A DNA stretch of 64,000 nt from Hoeflea sp. 108 (GCF_000372965.1 NZ_KB890024.1:870839-934838); one strand, 5' to 3'; shown: positions 44,501 through 53,203, counted from the first letter of the stretch. Program-made: numbers and translations. The notes: generated by a model from the letters alone, not told the origin.

Positions 44501-45002
44501 CCACGACGAGCGAGATGTCGCTGACGAACGGGTCGAAGGATGGTGGCGCGCCGGTGTAGTGCTCGATCATCAGGCTGACCGAGCCCGATATCGCCTTGAG
44601 CTGGAGAGCGATGTAGGGGATCGCACCGACGGTGGCGATCAGCGTGGCGATGGAGGCGACGGAAAAGCTCTTGCCATAGCGCGCGCCCAGGAAGTCGGCG
44701 ATCGAGGTGATCTTTTCGGACTTGGCCAGCTTGATGATGCGGCTGAGCAGCGGGAAGCCGAACATGAACACCAGCACCGGGCCGATATAGATGGCAAGGA
44801 ACTCGAGCCCGCGCTCGGAGGCGAGGCCGACCGAGCCGAAGAAGGTCCACGAGGTGCAATAGATGGCGAGGCTCAGCGCATAGATGAACGGCCTGGAACC
44901 ACCGGGCGTCCAGCGCGCGGCACGGCGGTCGCCAATGCTCGCTATGGCGAACAAGAGCGAGACATAGGCGATGGCGATGAAGACGATGGCCAGGCCTTGC
45001 AC
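41514..45002 (-). CDS. SLC5-type transporter-hybrid sensor histidine kinase, CrbS-like
   Basis: 1162 residues. Residues 1 to about 480 form a sodium/solute-symporter (SLC5) domain with about 13 helices (for example FIYALSLAIYCTSWTFFGSVGLASERG and SSDK-type KITSIADFLGARYGKSFSVA). A linker of STAC type (about 520-600) leads to a PAS domain (LQIALDQMEQGITVFDQDFRLICWNRQY), HisKA with FLAAAGHDILQPLNAARLYCSSLIEKA, HATPase_c (LVSNAIKYTRSGRILVGVRRRG, DTGIGIAADKLGTVF, GLGLGLSIVDRI), and a C-terminal receiver (VILADYHLDGENGLDVIRMM). GTG 45002 starts it. The layout is that of CrbS, which senses acetate or a related signal and works with CrbR. Confidence 0.9.
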   Translation of the reverse strand: MQGLAIVFIAIAYVSLLFAIASIGDRRAARWTPGGSRPFIYALSLAIYCTSWTFFGSVGLASERGLEFLAIYIGPVLVFMFGFPLLSRIIKLAKSEKITSIADFLGARYGKSFSVASIATLIATVGAIPYIALQLKAISGSVSLMIEHYTGAPPSFDPFVSDISLVVALLLALFAVLFGTRHADATEHQNGLVLAVAVESIVKLVAFLAIGLLVTFVLFDGPGQMFESFAASDQVGNAMSYGTSLGTWLVVTCISGFAIVMLPRQFYVMIVENRSESELRKATWVFPAYLIAINLFVLPIAFAGLSVVGTATTGDLYVLSLPLLKGHDFLAMIAFIGGLSAATAMVIVESVALSIMISNDLVIPIFVRRLVKLKAGDTEDWSAIILNIRRASIFIILFVAFLYYRESTNNTRLASIGLMSFAAIAQFAPAFIGGLIWRRANARGAALGMAAGIAVWCYTLLLPTLASPDTAILSEGLFGIEALRPQALFGTAAEPLNHGVLWSLAINALFFVFGSLSRASVPLERIQASIFVPRDSSPMPSLRRFRTAITVNDLKDTISRYLGVERTERSFQSFERDSGSKLNGNDPAGMDVIRFSEQLMASAVGSSSARLILSLLFKRGDNSAKDTFRLLDDATEALQHNRDLLQIALDQMEQGITVFDQDFRLICWNRQYRTLFDLPDDMGQVGVSIDRILGYLVARGDIPQTSRLTTLNRLTSFGGPWQIELQTSGRIIEMRSNPMPDGGIVATYTDISARVAADLALKRANESLEQRVKSRTAELTRVNEELAQAQMLAEEANLGKTRFLAAAGHDILQPLNAARLYCSSLIEKAGKGNAGVAARNIESSLESVETILGAVLDISRLDAGAMKPAETVFRLDGLLRQIGTDFQPMARAKKLELVIVPSTLAVETDRNLLRRLIQNLVSNAIKYTRSGRILVGVRRRGELVEIQVIDTGIGIAADKLGTVFNEFTRLDEGVREAQGLGLGLSIVDRIARVLRLEIRIHSEKNKGTRFSVILPVTTAQELPTASTARPRVQAGAVLNGLSVICIDNDARILEGMRLLLEGWGCVVRTYSGSAAFEAEPAAAPDVILADYHLDGENGLDVIRMMRASFGEATPAVLITADRSNEVRAAADAIDVAVLNKPLKPAVLRSMMNRMRRMAHAAE

Positions 45003-45241
45003 GTGGGACGCTTTCTCCGAAGTCAGGCCACTTCCCGGGCCTTTCCGCCGGAGGCAATCATAGCTTCGGGGCCAAGTCCATTATCCTTGTCTCCTATAGG
45101 CTCTCGTGCGCTGAGGCCGGTTTGTACGCTCCCGTTGCATTGCCGGGTTTTGCAACGGGAGGTTTTTGCTATGTTGGTGTTGGGCCTGCGGTCGAAGCGA
45201 ATGGTCGATTCGCCGCTTGAATGCGTGACAAGGAGGGTTCG

Positions 45242-45664
45242 ATGCTAAAGGAATTCCAGGAATTCATCGCCAAGGGCAATGTCATGGACCTTGCCGTCGG
45301 TGTCATCATCGGCGGTGCCTTCGGCCTGATCGTATCGTCGCTGGTGGCCGATATCATCATGCCGATCGTTGGTGCGATCTTCGGCGGTTTCGACTTCTCC
45401 AACTACTTCCTGCCGCTGTCGTCGTCGGTGACCGCAGTGACGCTGGAAGAAGCCAAGAAGCAGGGTGCAGTGTTTGCCTACGGCAACTTCTTCACTGTCG
45501 TCATCAACTTCCTCATTCTGGCCTGGATCATCTTCCTGATGGTCAAGGGTGTGAACACGATGCGCAAGCGGCTTGAGAAGCAGGCCGAATCAGCACCGCC
45601 GCCTCCGCCGGCGGCCGATGTGGTGCTGCTCACCGAAATCCGCGATCTTCTGGCCAAGAAATAA
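45242..45664 (+). CDS. mscL: large-conductance mechanosensitive channel
   Basis: 140 residues, two transmembrane helices (VMDLAVGVIIGGAFGLIVSSLVADIIMPIVG and FFTVVINFLILAWIIFLMVKGVN) with the amphipathic N-terminus MLKEFQEFIAKGN and a Pro-rich cytoplasmic tail. It opens on hypo-osmotic shock to release solutes. ATG 45242 follows AAGGAGGGTTCG. A strong terminator lies directly downstream. Confidence 0.96.
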   Translation: MLKEFQEFIAKGNVMDLAVGVIIGGAFGLIVSSLVADIIMPIVGAIFGGFDFSNYFLPLSSSVTAVTLEEAKKQGAVFAYGNFFTVVINFLILAWIIFLMVKGVNTMRKRLEKQAESAPPPPPAADVVLLTEIRDLLAKK

Positions 45665-45680
45665 TCGCGCTGGCATTGAG

Positions 45681-45716
45681 AAAAACCCCCGCGTGGCTGG
45701 CCCGCCGGGGGTTTTT
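45681..45716 (+). terminator. rho-independent terminator after mscL
   Basis: AAAAACCCCCG and CGGGGGTTTTT pair, followed by further T, 16 bases after the mscL stop. Confidence 0.88.
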
Positions 45717-45769
45717 TCATTGTCGCGGGCACGCTAGGAGTTGGAGGCAACGTCAACTCTCAACCTGGG

Positions 45770-46942
45770 ATGATCATGAGCCTTATCGATCTGGTTCGCC
45801 CCGAAGCCCGCCTTGCCCCCGTCAGCGGCATTGAGGCGGTGGCAAATTACGGGCGCGACCGCGCCGGCCTGATCCCGCTCTGGTCCGGCGAAGGCGACAT
45901 GCCGACCCCCGCCTTCATCAGCGATGCCGCAGCTCGCGGGCTGGCAAATGGCGAAACCTTCTACACATGGCAGGCAGGCATCCCTGAACTGCGCCAGGCG
46001 ATCGCGCGCTATCACCAGCGTCATTTCGGCAAGACCTTCGGTGAAGACGAATTCGTCGTCACCGTCGGCGGCATGCAGGCGATCACCATGGCGCTGGAGG
46101 CAACTGTCGGAGCGGGCGACGAGGCGCTGTATCTCGCGCCGGCCTGGCCGAATTTCGCCGGCGCTGCCGGCGTGGCCGGCGTCAACCCGGTGCCGGTGCT
46201 GCTCGACATGACCGGCAATGGTTGGTCGTGCGATGTCGAAAAGATCGCCGCCGCGATCACCCCGCGCACCAGGGCCATCTTCGTCAATTCGCCGTCCAAT
46301 CCGACCGGCTGGACCGCCGACCGCGAAACGCTGCAGGCAATTCTCGATCTGGCCCGCAAACACGACCTCTGGATCGTCGCCGACGAGATCTATGCGCTGT
46401 TCTATTATGGCGGCGGACGCGCGGCCTCGTTCATGGACATCATGGATCCCGAGGACAAGATTCTGTTCGTCAACACCTTCTCGAAGAACTGGGCGATGAC
46501 CGGCTGGCGCGTCGGCTGGCTGAAGACGCATCCTTCGCTCAGCCGCATGTTCGAGAACCTGGTACAATATTCGAGTTCCGGCGTGGCGCAGTTCATGCAG
46601 CGCGGCGCAATCGCGGCGCTTGACGAGGGGGACGGCTTTATCGCCGAGCAGGTGGCGCGGGCCAGGCAGGCGCGCGACATCGTCTGCCGGGTTTTGGGCG
46701 AGACTGGTCGGGTGCGTTTCAGCGTGCCGCCGGCGGCCTTCTACCTGTTCTTCGCCGTCGACGGCATGAAGGATGCCGAGCGCGCCGCCTTCGACATCGT
46801 CGACAAGGCAGCGGTTGGCGTCGCACCCGGGACGGCCTTCTGCGCCGGCGGGGAGGGCTTCCTCAGGCTCTGCTTCCACCGTCGTCTCGACCAGGTCGAG
46901 GAGGCGTCGCATCGCCTGGCGAAGTGGATCCGGGAACTTTGA
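45770..46942 (+). CDS. class I/II PLP aminotransferase
   Basis: 390 residues. PLP-binding motifs: FVVTVGGMQAITMALEATVG, FVNSPSNPTGW, the Asp/Tyr pair in DLWIVADEIYALFYY, and the PLP Lys in NTFSKNWAMTGWRVGWLK. This fold-type I pattern is that of aspartate/aromatic or broad-range aminotransferases; which keto acid pair is used is not visible. ATG 45770 and in-frame ATG 45776 are both possible starts. A shared bidirectional terminator separates it from hemA. Confidence 0.9.
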   Translation: MIMSLIDLVRPEARLAPVSGIEAVANYGRDRAGLIPLWSGEGDMPTPAFISDAAARGLANGETFYTWQAGIPELRQAIARYHQRHFGKTFGEDEFVVTVGGMQAITMALEATVGAGDEALYLAPAWPNFAGAAGVAGVNPVPVLLDMTGNGWSCDVEKIAAAITPRTRAIFVNSPSNPTGWTADRETLQAILDLARKHDLWIVADEIYALFYYGGGRAASFMDIMDPEDKILFVNTFSKNWAMTGWRVGWLKTHPSLSRMFENLVQYSSSGVAQFMQRGAIAALDEGDGFIAEQVARARQARDIVCRVLGETGRVRFSVPPAAFYLFFAVDGMKDAERAAFDIVDKAAVGVAPGTAFCAGGEGFLRLCFHRRLDQVEEASHRLAKWIREL

Positions 46943-46949
46943 TGAAAGA

Positions 46950-46983
46950 AAAAGGCCCGGAAGCGATCTGCTCCGGGCCTTTT
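46950..46983. terminator. bidirectional terminator between the aminotransferase gene and hemA
   Basis: AAAAGGCCCGGA and TCCGGGCCTTTT form a 12-bp stem with a 10-base loop, A- and T-rich outside. Confidence 0.88.
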
Positions 46984-47006
46984 CTTTGGGTTCGGATGCC
47001 TACGGC

Positions 47007-48284
47007 TCAGCCGCCGGACTTGGGCACCAGCAGCGGCACGATACGTTCGCTCTTGACGACCTCGGTGTGGCCTTCGGTGCGGTAGGGAATGCCGAGTGCG
47101 TTCCAGGTCTCGACCAACGCTTCCCTCAGCGTTTCGATCAGAGCGTCGTCGTGGAACGGGGTGGGCGTGATGCGCAGGCGCTCGGTGCCGCGCGGCACGG
47201 TCGGGTAGTTGATCGGCTGGATGTAGATGCCGTGGACGCCGAGCAGGCGGTCCGAGGCCATTTTGCACAACTCGGGATCGCCGACGAGGATCGGTACGAT
47301 GTGCGTCGGCGATTCCATCACCGGCAGGCCTGCACCGGCAAGCACATGCTTGGCGTGGGCCGCCTGGCGCTGCTGCGCGTCGCGCTCGGCCTGCGAATTC
47401 TTGAGGTGGCGGATCGAGGCCGTGGTGGCTGCGGCGATTGCCGGCGGCAGCGCTGTGGTGAAGATGAAGCCCGGCGCATAGGAGCGCACGGCGTCGACGA
47501 CGGCGCGGGTGCCGGTGATGTAGCCGCCCAGCGTGCCGAAGGCCTTGGCAAGTGTGCCTTCGATGATGTCGATGCGGTGGGCGAGGCCCTCACGCTCGGT
47601 GATACCGCCGCCGCGCGGGCCGTACATACCCACGGCATGGACCTCGTCGATATAGGTCATGGCGTTGTATTTCTCGGCGAGGTCGGCGATGGCCTCGATC
47701 GGCGCGATGTCGCCGTCCATCGAATAGACGCTCTCGAACACGATCAGCTTGGCGCGCTCGCGGCCGGCTGCCTGCAACAGGCTTTCGAGATGGGCGACGT
47801 CGTTATGGCGGAAGATCTTCTTCTCGGCGCCGGAGCGGCGCACGCCCTCGATCATCGAGGCATGGTTGAGCTCATCCGACAGCACCAGGCAGTTCGGCAA
47901 AAGCTTGGCGATGGTCGAGATCGCCGCCTCGTTGGAGACGAAGCCCGAGGTGAAGACGAGGCCGGCTTCCTTGCCGTGCAGGTCGGCGAGCTCAAGCTCG
48001 AGCTCGACCAACGGATGATTGTTGCCGGAAATGTTGCGGGTGCCGCCGGCGCCGGTGCCCATGTTGCCCGCTGCCTGCTGCATGGCCGACACCACGTCGG
48101 GGTGCTGGCCCATGCCGAGATAGTCGTTCGAGCACCAGACCGTGATTTCCTGGGCCCTGCCGTTGGCGCGCCAGATCGCGCGCGGAAACTTTCCGACGAT
48201 GCGCTCGAGATCGGCGAAGACACGGTAACGGCGCTCGGCGTGGATCTGGTCGATCGCTTCTTCGAAAAACCGCTGGTAGTTCAT
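47007..48284 (-). CDS. hemA: 5-aminolevulinate synthase
   Basis: 425 residues, PLP enzyme that condenses glycine and succinyl-CoA, first step of haem synthesis in alphaproteobacteria. The family motifs are VWCSNDYLGMGQHPDVV, GTGAGGTRNISGNNHPLVELE, LVLSDELNHASMIEGVRRSG, MTYIDEVHAVGMYGPRGGG and the PLP Lys segment GTLAKAFGTLGGYI. ATG 48284 gives MNYQRFFEEAIDQI. The leader (about 250 bases shared with galE) contains a perfect FNR/FixK-type box, implying low-oxygen control. Confidence 0.96.
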   Translation of the reverse strand: MNYQRFFEEAIDQIHAERRYRVFADLERIVGKFPRAIWRANGRAQEITVWCSNDYLGMGQHPDVVSAMQQAAGNMGTGAGGTRNISGNNHPLVELELELADLHGKEAGLVFTSGFVSNEAAISTIAKLLPNCLVLSDELNHASMIEGVRRSGAEKKIFRHNDVAHLESLLQAAGRERAKLIVFESVYSMDGDIAPIEAIADLAEKYNAMTYIDEVHAVGMYGPRGGGITEREGLAHRIDIIEGTLAKAFGTLGGYITGTRAVVDAVRSYAPGFIFTTALPPAIAAATTASIRHLKNSQAERDAQQRQAAHAKHVLAGAGLPVMESPTHIVPILVGDPELCKMASDRLLGVHGIYIQPINYPTVPRGTERLRITPTPFHDDALIETLREALVETWNALGIPYRTEGHTEVVKSERIVPLLVPKSGG

Positions 48285-48407
48285 TTGGACGTCCCGATTT
48301 TTGCCGCTGAGCATAATCAACGGTCGGTTCGGCGTCCATCGACCGTTTTTGGTCAAAATGCCACGCCCTCGACCTTTCCAAACGATCACGGCAGGCGAAA
48401 ACATCCC

Positions 48408-48421
48408 TTGATGTGGATCAA
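48408..48421. promoter_or_regulatory. FNR/FixK-type box between hemA and galE
   Basis: TTGAT, GTGG, ATCAA: a perfect match to the anaerobox consensus, 124 bases before the hemA start and 110 before the divergent galE start. Confidence 0.8.
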
Positions 48422-48530
48422 ATCCGGCTGCGACCGATTGGTCAACGTGATGACGCTACGAAAGTCCTGTCTCGCATTCACCGGTAGTGTCAGGCTACAC
48501 AGGATGCGGAATCGATGCGGAGAGGACGAC

Positions 48531-49526
48531 ATGGCGGTTTTGGTGACGGGTGGCGCGGGCTATATCGGCAGCCACATGGTCTGGGAGTTGATCGACGCCG
48601 GCGAGGAAGTCGTGGTGATCGACCGTCTGTCGACCGGTTTCGACTGGGCCGTGGCGCCTGAGGCCAAGCTGGTCAGGAGCGATGTCGCCGACCAGGAGCT
48701 CGTGGGCCGGCTGATCCGCGAGAATGGCATCGACGCCATCATCCACTTCGCCGGCTCGATTGTGGTCCCGGAGTCGGTCGCCGATCCGCTCGGCTATTAC
48801 GAAAACAACACCTGCAAGACGCGCGGCCTGATCGAGACGGCGGTGCGCGAAGGGGTGAAGCATTTCATCTTCTCGTCCACCGCAGCCGTCTATGGGGCGG
48901 CGGGCGTCGAGCCGGTGCGCGAAGACGCGCGCCTTGCGCCCGAGTCGCCTTATGGCCTGTCCAAGCTGATGAGCGAGTGGATGCTGCGCGATGCGGCCGC
49001 CGCCCATCCGCTGCGCTACACGGCCCTGCGCTACTTCAATGTTGCCGGCGCCGATCCCAAGGGCCGCACCGGCCAGTCGACCAAGGGCGCGACGCACCTG
49101 ATCAAGGTCGCGTCCGAGACTGCACTCGGCAAGCGGGCGTCGATGCAGGTCTTTGGCACCGACTATGCGACGCCTGATGGCACCTGCGTACGCGACTACA
49201 TCCACGTCTCCGACCTGGCCGCGGCGCACCGGCTGGCCTTGCAGCGCCTGCGTGCGGGCGAAGGCAACCTCGTCGCCAATTGCGGTTACGGCCACGGCTA
49301 TTCCGTGCTCGAGGTGATCGACAGCGTGCGCCGGGTGCATGGTGGCGACTTCGAGGTGTCGACCGGCGGACGTCGGGCCGGCGACGCGGATTCGGTGGTG
49401 GCAAATTCCGATCTCGCCCGTCGCGAGTTCGGCTGGAAGCCCGCTCATGACAATCTCGACGGCATCGTGCGCGATGCGCTCAACTGGGAGCGGCTCTTGA
49501 CGCGCAAGAACTCGGCCGGCGCCTGA
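48531..49526 (+). CDS. galE: UDP-glucose 4-epimerase
   Basis: 331 residues, interconverting UDP-glucose and UDP-galactose. NAD motif VTGGAGYIGSHMVWELI, Ser-Tyr-Lys set in FSSTAAVYGAAG and SPYGLSKLMSEW, and GalE-type GTCVRDYIHVSDLAAAH. A GGAGAGGACGAC ribosome site fixes ATG 48531. The frame stays open upstream for 1.7 kb antisense to hemA, but that is not coding. It supplies galactose for surface polysaccharides. Shares the divergent leader with hemA. Confidence 0.95.
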   Translation: MAVLVTGGAGYIGSHMVWELIDAGEEVVVIDRLSTGFDWAVAPEAKLVRSDVADQELVGRLIRENGIDAIIHFAGSIVVPESVADPLGYYENNTCKTRGLIETAVREGVKHFIFSSTAAVYGAAGVEPVREDARLAPESPYGLSKLMSEWMLRDAAAAHPLRYTALRYFNVAGADPKGRTGQSTKGATHLIKVASETALGKRASMQVFGTDYATPDGTCVRDYIHVSDLAAAHRLALQRLRAGEGNLVANCGYGHGYSVLEVIDSVRRVHGGDFEVSTGGRRAGDADSVVANSDLARREFGWKPAHDNLDGIVRDALNWERLLTRKNSAGA

Positions 49527-49658
49527 TTGAACCAGGCAGCGGAATTCCGCTGCCATCTCTCGAAATCTGCAGCAGCAAGCGCTAAAGGAAGCCGTGAGGA
49601 GCCAGGCTCCCGACGGTAAAGGGTTCCCGACAGAGCCTGATGTCGACCAGGATGCGAC

Positions 49659-50909
49659 ATGAAGATCCTCGTTCTCGGCGCAGGCGTGGTGGGAACCGCG
49701 GCAGCCTACTATTTGGCTCGCGACGGCCATGACGTGACCGTCGTCGAGCGTCATCAGACGGCGGCGCGCGGCACCAGCTATTCCAATGCCGGCCTGGTGT
49801 CGCCGGGCGATGCCACCGCCTGGGCCTCGCCTGCGGCGCTGAAGATGTTCATCAAGTCGCTCTACACGCCGGACCTCGGCATCAAGGTGCGGCTCGGGCT
49901 CGACCCTTATCTCTACGCCTGGAGCCTCCGTTTCCTGTTCCAGTGCACCAACGCCCGCGTGCGCGAAAACACCAAGGCCAAGCTGAAGCTCGCGCTCTAT
50001 TCGCGTCTTTGTATCAACGAGATCTCGACCGAGACCGGCATCGGCTACGACAAGCGCGCCCGTGGCATCATGTATTTCTTCCGCTCGCAGGAAAGCCTCG
50101 ACCACGGCGCCAAGATGTACGGCTTCCTTGCAGAGCATGGGCTGGACATCGAAATTGTCGACCGCGACCGGCTTGCCGAACTTGAGCCGGGGCTCGCCGC
50201 CGCCAAGGCCAGCATTGCCGGCGCGGTCTATTCGCCGATGGATCAGACCGGCGATTCCCGTATGTTCGTCGAGGCGCTGGCCGCCTATGCCGAACACAAG
50301 CTCGGCGCCAAGTTCATGTTCGACACCACCGTCGAGGATCTGATGGTCGAAGGCGACCGGGTGACGGGCGTGAAGACCTCCGCCGGCAGGCTGGACGCCG
50401 ACGCCGTGGTGATCGCCATGGGGCCGGAGAGCGGCCTGCTCGGGCGCCGCAACGGCGTCGACCTGCCAGTCTATCCGGTCAAGGGCTACACCGCGACCGT
50501 CACCATGGACGACCCGTCGAAGGGGCCGACCATGGGCGGTGTCGACGAAGACCGGATGGTGGCCTATTCGCGCCTCGGCGACCGGCTCAGGCTTGCATCG
50601 ACCGCCGAATTCATCGGCTTCGATCGCAACCACAAGCCCTCCGATTTCGAAAGGATGTTCGAGACCGGCAAGGAGTTGTTCCCCGGCGCGTTCGATCCGA
50701 CCAAGGCCGAGCTCTGGGCCGGGCTTCGGCCGATGATGCCGGGCTCGGTGCCCGTCATAGGTCCCGCCCGCTACAAGGGGCTCTATCTCGACACAGGCCA
50801 CGGCCATGTCGGCTGGACCATGGCCTGCGGCTCCGGCAAATTCCTCGCCGATCTGGTTGGTGGGCGGAAGCCGGAGATCGACCCCGAGGGGCTGGTCTAC
50901 AAGGGCTGA
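49659..50909 (+). CDS. FAD-dependent D-amino-acid dehydrogenase, DadA family
   Basis: 416 residues. FAD-binding GAGVVGTAAAYYLARDG at the N-terminus, then SNAGLVSPGDATAWASP, and the C-terminal WAGLRPMMPGSVPVIGPARYKGLYLDTGHGHVGWTMACGSG typical of DadA. It oxidises D-amino acids to 2-oxo acids, passing electrons to the respiratory chain. The downstream ABC permease gene is convergent, 12 bases from its end, and suggests a D-amino-acid or amino-acid substrate; the substrate is inferred only. Confidence 0.9.
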   Translation: MKILVLGAGVVGTAAAYYLARDGHDVTVVERHQTAARGTSYSNAGLVSPGDATAWASPAALKMFIKSLYTPDLGIKVRLGLDPYLYAWSLRFLFQCTNARVRENTKAKLKLALYSRLCINEISTETGIGYDKRARGIMYFFRSQESLDHGAKMYGFLAEHGLDIEIVDRDRLAELEPGLAAAKASIAGAVYSPMDQTGDSRMFVEALAAYAEHKLGAKFMFDTTVEDLMVEGDRVTGVKTSAGRLDADAVVIAMGPESGLLGRRNGVDLPVYPVKGYTATVTMDDPSKGPTMGGVDEDRMVAYSRLGDRLRLASTAEFIGFDRNHKPSDFERMFETGKELFPGAFDPTKAELWAGLRPMMPGSVPVIGPARYKGLYLDTGHGHVGWTMACGSGKFLADLVGGRKPEIDPEGLVYKG

Positions 50910-50921
50910 CAGTCGGCTGGT

Positions 50922-51575
50922 TTAGCGTCGGCGCGTGCTCTGCCTGGATTCATAGAGATATTGCAGGGCAATGATCACGGCTGCGATGCCAAGATAAAAG
51001 ACCGACACCACCAGCAGCACCTCGATGGCCTTGTAGGTCTCCGAGATGATGACGGTCGACGCCGCCGTCAATTCGTCGATGGCGACGAGGCTGGCGAGCG
51101 AGCTGCCCTTGACCATCTGGATGGCGTTGGAAAACAGCGATGGTGCCGCGAGCCTGTAGGCCTGCGGGATCATCACCTTCCAGTAGGTCGCGAACGGCCG
51201 CAGGCCGAGCGCCTTTGCGGCGTCGAGCTGGCCTGATGGGATGCTTTCGAAACCCGAGCGCAGGAATTCGAGATTGTAGGCGGTCGAGGCGAAGATCAGG
51301 CCGATCAGCGCCGACGGCACCGGCTCGAGATAGATGCCGAAGCGGGGCAGACCGTAGTAGAGCGCAAATAGCAGCGCCAGCACGGGTGCTGCGCGGGCAA
51401 AGAAGCTGTAGCCGATGATGACGCGCCGAAACGTGCCCTTGGGCCGCTGCATGTAGATGGCTAGCGGCAGCGCAAGCAGGTTCGACACGATGATGACGAC
51501 CACCGAGATGAGCAGCGTCATCACCAAGCCGTCGAACAGCATCTGCTGGTAGGTCGGGTCGAGCAGGATGTTCAT
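50922..51575 (-). CDS. polar amino-acid ABC permease (HisM/GlnP-type)
   Basis: 217 residues with five hydrophobic helices. The ABC permease EAA-type loop is in PSGQLDAAKALGLRPFATYWKVMIPQAYRL. It overlaps the second permease by four bases (ATGA), giving a tightly coupled pair with the binding protein upstream. No ATPase gene is present on either side, so it must use one encoded elsewhere. Confidence 0.9.
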   Translation of the reverse strand: MNILLDPTYQQMLFDGLVMTLLISVVVIIVSNLLALPLAIYMQRPKGTFRRVIIGYSFFARAAPVLALLFALYYGLPRFGIYLEPVPSALIGLIFASTAYNLEFLRSGFESIPSGQLDAAKALGLRPFATYWKVMIPQAYRLAAPSLFSNAIQMVKGSSLASLVAIDELTAASTVIISETYKAIEVLLVVSVFYLGIAAVIIALQYLYESRQSTRRR

Positions 51576-52216
51576 CGCGCCACCGCCTGTTTCGGCTTGC
51601 GCTCGTTGAAGACGAGCAGCGGCGTGACGATCAGGATGTAGAGACCGACGGCGAGCGACAGGAAGGTGAAGGGCGCGTTGGTGGCGGCGATGCCCTGCTT
51701 GGTGACGTAGAGGATTTCGCTGACCGACACCGCTGAGGCAATAGACATGCGCTTGACCGTGCCGATGGCGTAGGTGATCCAGCCTTTGCGCGCCAAAGGC
51801 AGGATCTGCGGGATAAGCACCCGCAGGAACACGATCCGCTTGGACAGGCCGAGCGCGAGGCCTGCCTCATACTGGCCGAACGGCACCACCTTCAGTGCGC
51901 CCTTGAACACCTGATAGTCGAAGGCGATACCGACCAGTGTAAAGGCGATGATGGTCGAGCCTATGGGGCCGAAGTCGATGCCGATCTGCGGCCCGCCGAA
52001 GAAGAACAGGAACAGGACCACGAGCTCCGGCACCGAGCGGAAGAAGGCGCTGAACGCTTCGATGCCGTTCCTGAGCCAGGATTTCTCGCGGCCGTAATGG
52101 ACGAGGGACAATAAAAGGCCAAAGACTGCCGACAGGGTGAAGACCACTGCCGACAGCCCGATGGTGAGGGCAGCCGCGACCAACAGCCGCGGCAGCCAGG
52201 CTAGTACGATTTCCAT
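51572..52216 (-). CDS. polar amino-acid ABC permease
   Basis: 214 residues, five helices, with the permease loop in VPFGQYEAGLALGLSKRIVFLRVLIPQILPLARKG. ATG 52216 is the natural start (MEIVLAWLPRLL); a longer frame upstream overlaps the binding-protein gene. Four-base overlap with the next permease. Operon order is binding protein, this permease, then the permease at 50922. Confidence 0.9.
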   Translation of the reverse strand: MEIVLAWLPRLLVAAALTIGLSAVVFTLSAVFGLLLSLVHYGREKSWLRNGIEAFSAFFRSVPELVVLFLFFFGGPQIGIDFGPIGSTIIAFTLVGIAFDYQVFKGALKVVPFGQYEAGLALGLSKRIVFLRVLIPQILPLARKGWITYAIGTVKRMSIASAVSVSEILYVTKQGIAATNAPFTFLSLAVGLYILIVTPLLVFNERKPKQAVAR

Positions 52217-52244
52217 GTTCCGCCGTCCCTCGCGGAGGCCCTTT

Positions 52245-53048
52245 TTACTGAGCCTTCGACCAGTCGATGGAGGCGCCGAACCACTTGTCGGCCAGGCCCT
52301 GCAGGGTGCCGTCCTTGCGCCAGGTCTCGAACTGGGCGTCGATGGCATCGGCCAGCGGCTTGTTCTTGTTGCTGACGGCAACGCTCTGGGTGATGGTCGT
52401 CAGCAGATCGTCGAGGGTGACCGCGCCGGTCAGCTTGCCCGACTTGGCGAGGTATTTCGGGCCGAGAAAGTCGTGGGCGGCGAAATCGATGCGGCGGTTC
52501 TCGAGGTCGAGGAACAGCTCGGTCGCGCCGGGATACTCGCGGCTCTTGGTGACGCAGTCGGCCGGAAGCTTCTCCTTGGCGACCTTCTGGAAAGCGCCGC
52601 CGCGCACTGCACCCATGGTCTTGCCGCAGACATCCTTCCAACTGGTGATGTCAGTGTCGGTCTCACGGCGGGTGATTGCAGCGCCGTTGACGATGTAGGG
52701 CGACAGCAGGAAGAAGTCTTTCGAAGCCAGGCGCTCCGGCGTGCGCGTCACGCCCGAGGCGATGAGGTCGAAGCGGCCGGCGGTGAGGCCGGGCAGGAGC
52801 CCGGCGAAGTCGAGCTTCTCGAACTTGGCGGCAAGGCCGAGCTGCTTGGCTACGAGATTGACGACGTCGATGTCGAAGCCTTCAAGCTCGCCCGCGGCAT
52901 TGGTCATGCTGAAGGGCGGAGCCGAGCCCGACGTGCCGACCGTGATGGTATCAGGCGCAACGAGGGCGGCCTTGTAATCCTGTGCACTTGCTGCGCTCAC
53001 GCCAAAAACCGCAATGAGGGCCAGCAGGGCTGTCCGCGCAATTCCCAT
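52245..53048 (-). CDS. polar amino-acid ABC solute-binding protein
   Basis: 267 residues with signal peptide (GIARTALLALIAVFGVSAASA). The family 3 motif is PPFSMTNAAGELEGFDIDVVNLVAKQLGL, then GVTRTPERLASKDFFLLSPYI. ATG 53048 is chosen because AAGGAG lies five bases upstream; GTG 53054 would overlap that site. First gene of the ATPase-less operon, divergent from the NMT1/THI5-like gene (155 bases). Confidence 0.9.
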   Translation of the reverse strand: MGIARTALLALIAVFGVSAASAQDYKAALVAPDTITVGTSGSAPPFSMTNAAGELEGFDIDVVNLVAKQLGLAAKFEKLDFAGLLPGLTAGRFDLIASGVTRTPERLASKDFFLLSPYIVNGAAITRRETDTDITSWKDVCGKTMGAVRGGAFQKVAKEKLPADCVTKSREYPGATELFLDLENRRIDFAAHDFLGPKYLAKSGKLTGAVTLDDLLTTITQSVAVSNKNKPLADAIDAQFETWRKDGTLQGLADKWFGASIDWSKAQ

Positions 53049-53203
53049 GATCACTCCTTTAATGGGCTGCTTGAAAACAGAATGTTTGCGTTATATCGCA
53101 AATTGCTAAAGCCACCAAGGACGGCGGCCAATTTTGGATACAATAGTTTCTGGAGAATCTGTTTCTCAAGAACGGCCGTTCCGAAAATTCGAGGTTTTGT
53201 GGA

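Noticed and set aside
46773..48530. Long open frame leading into galE, antisense to hemA
   Set aside because: High-GC genes often leave the opposite frame open; no domain is visible and the ribosome site at 48531 is clear.
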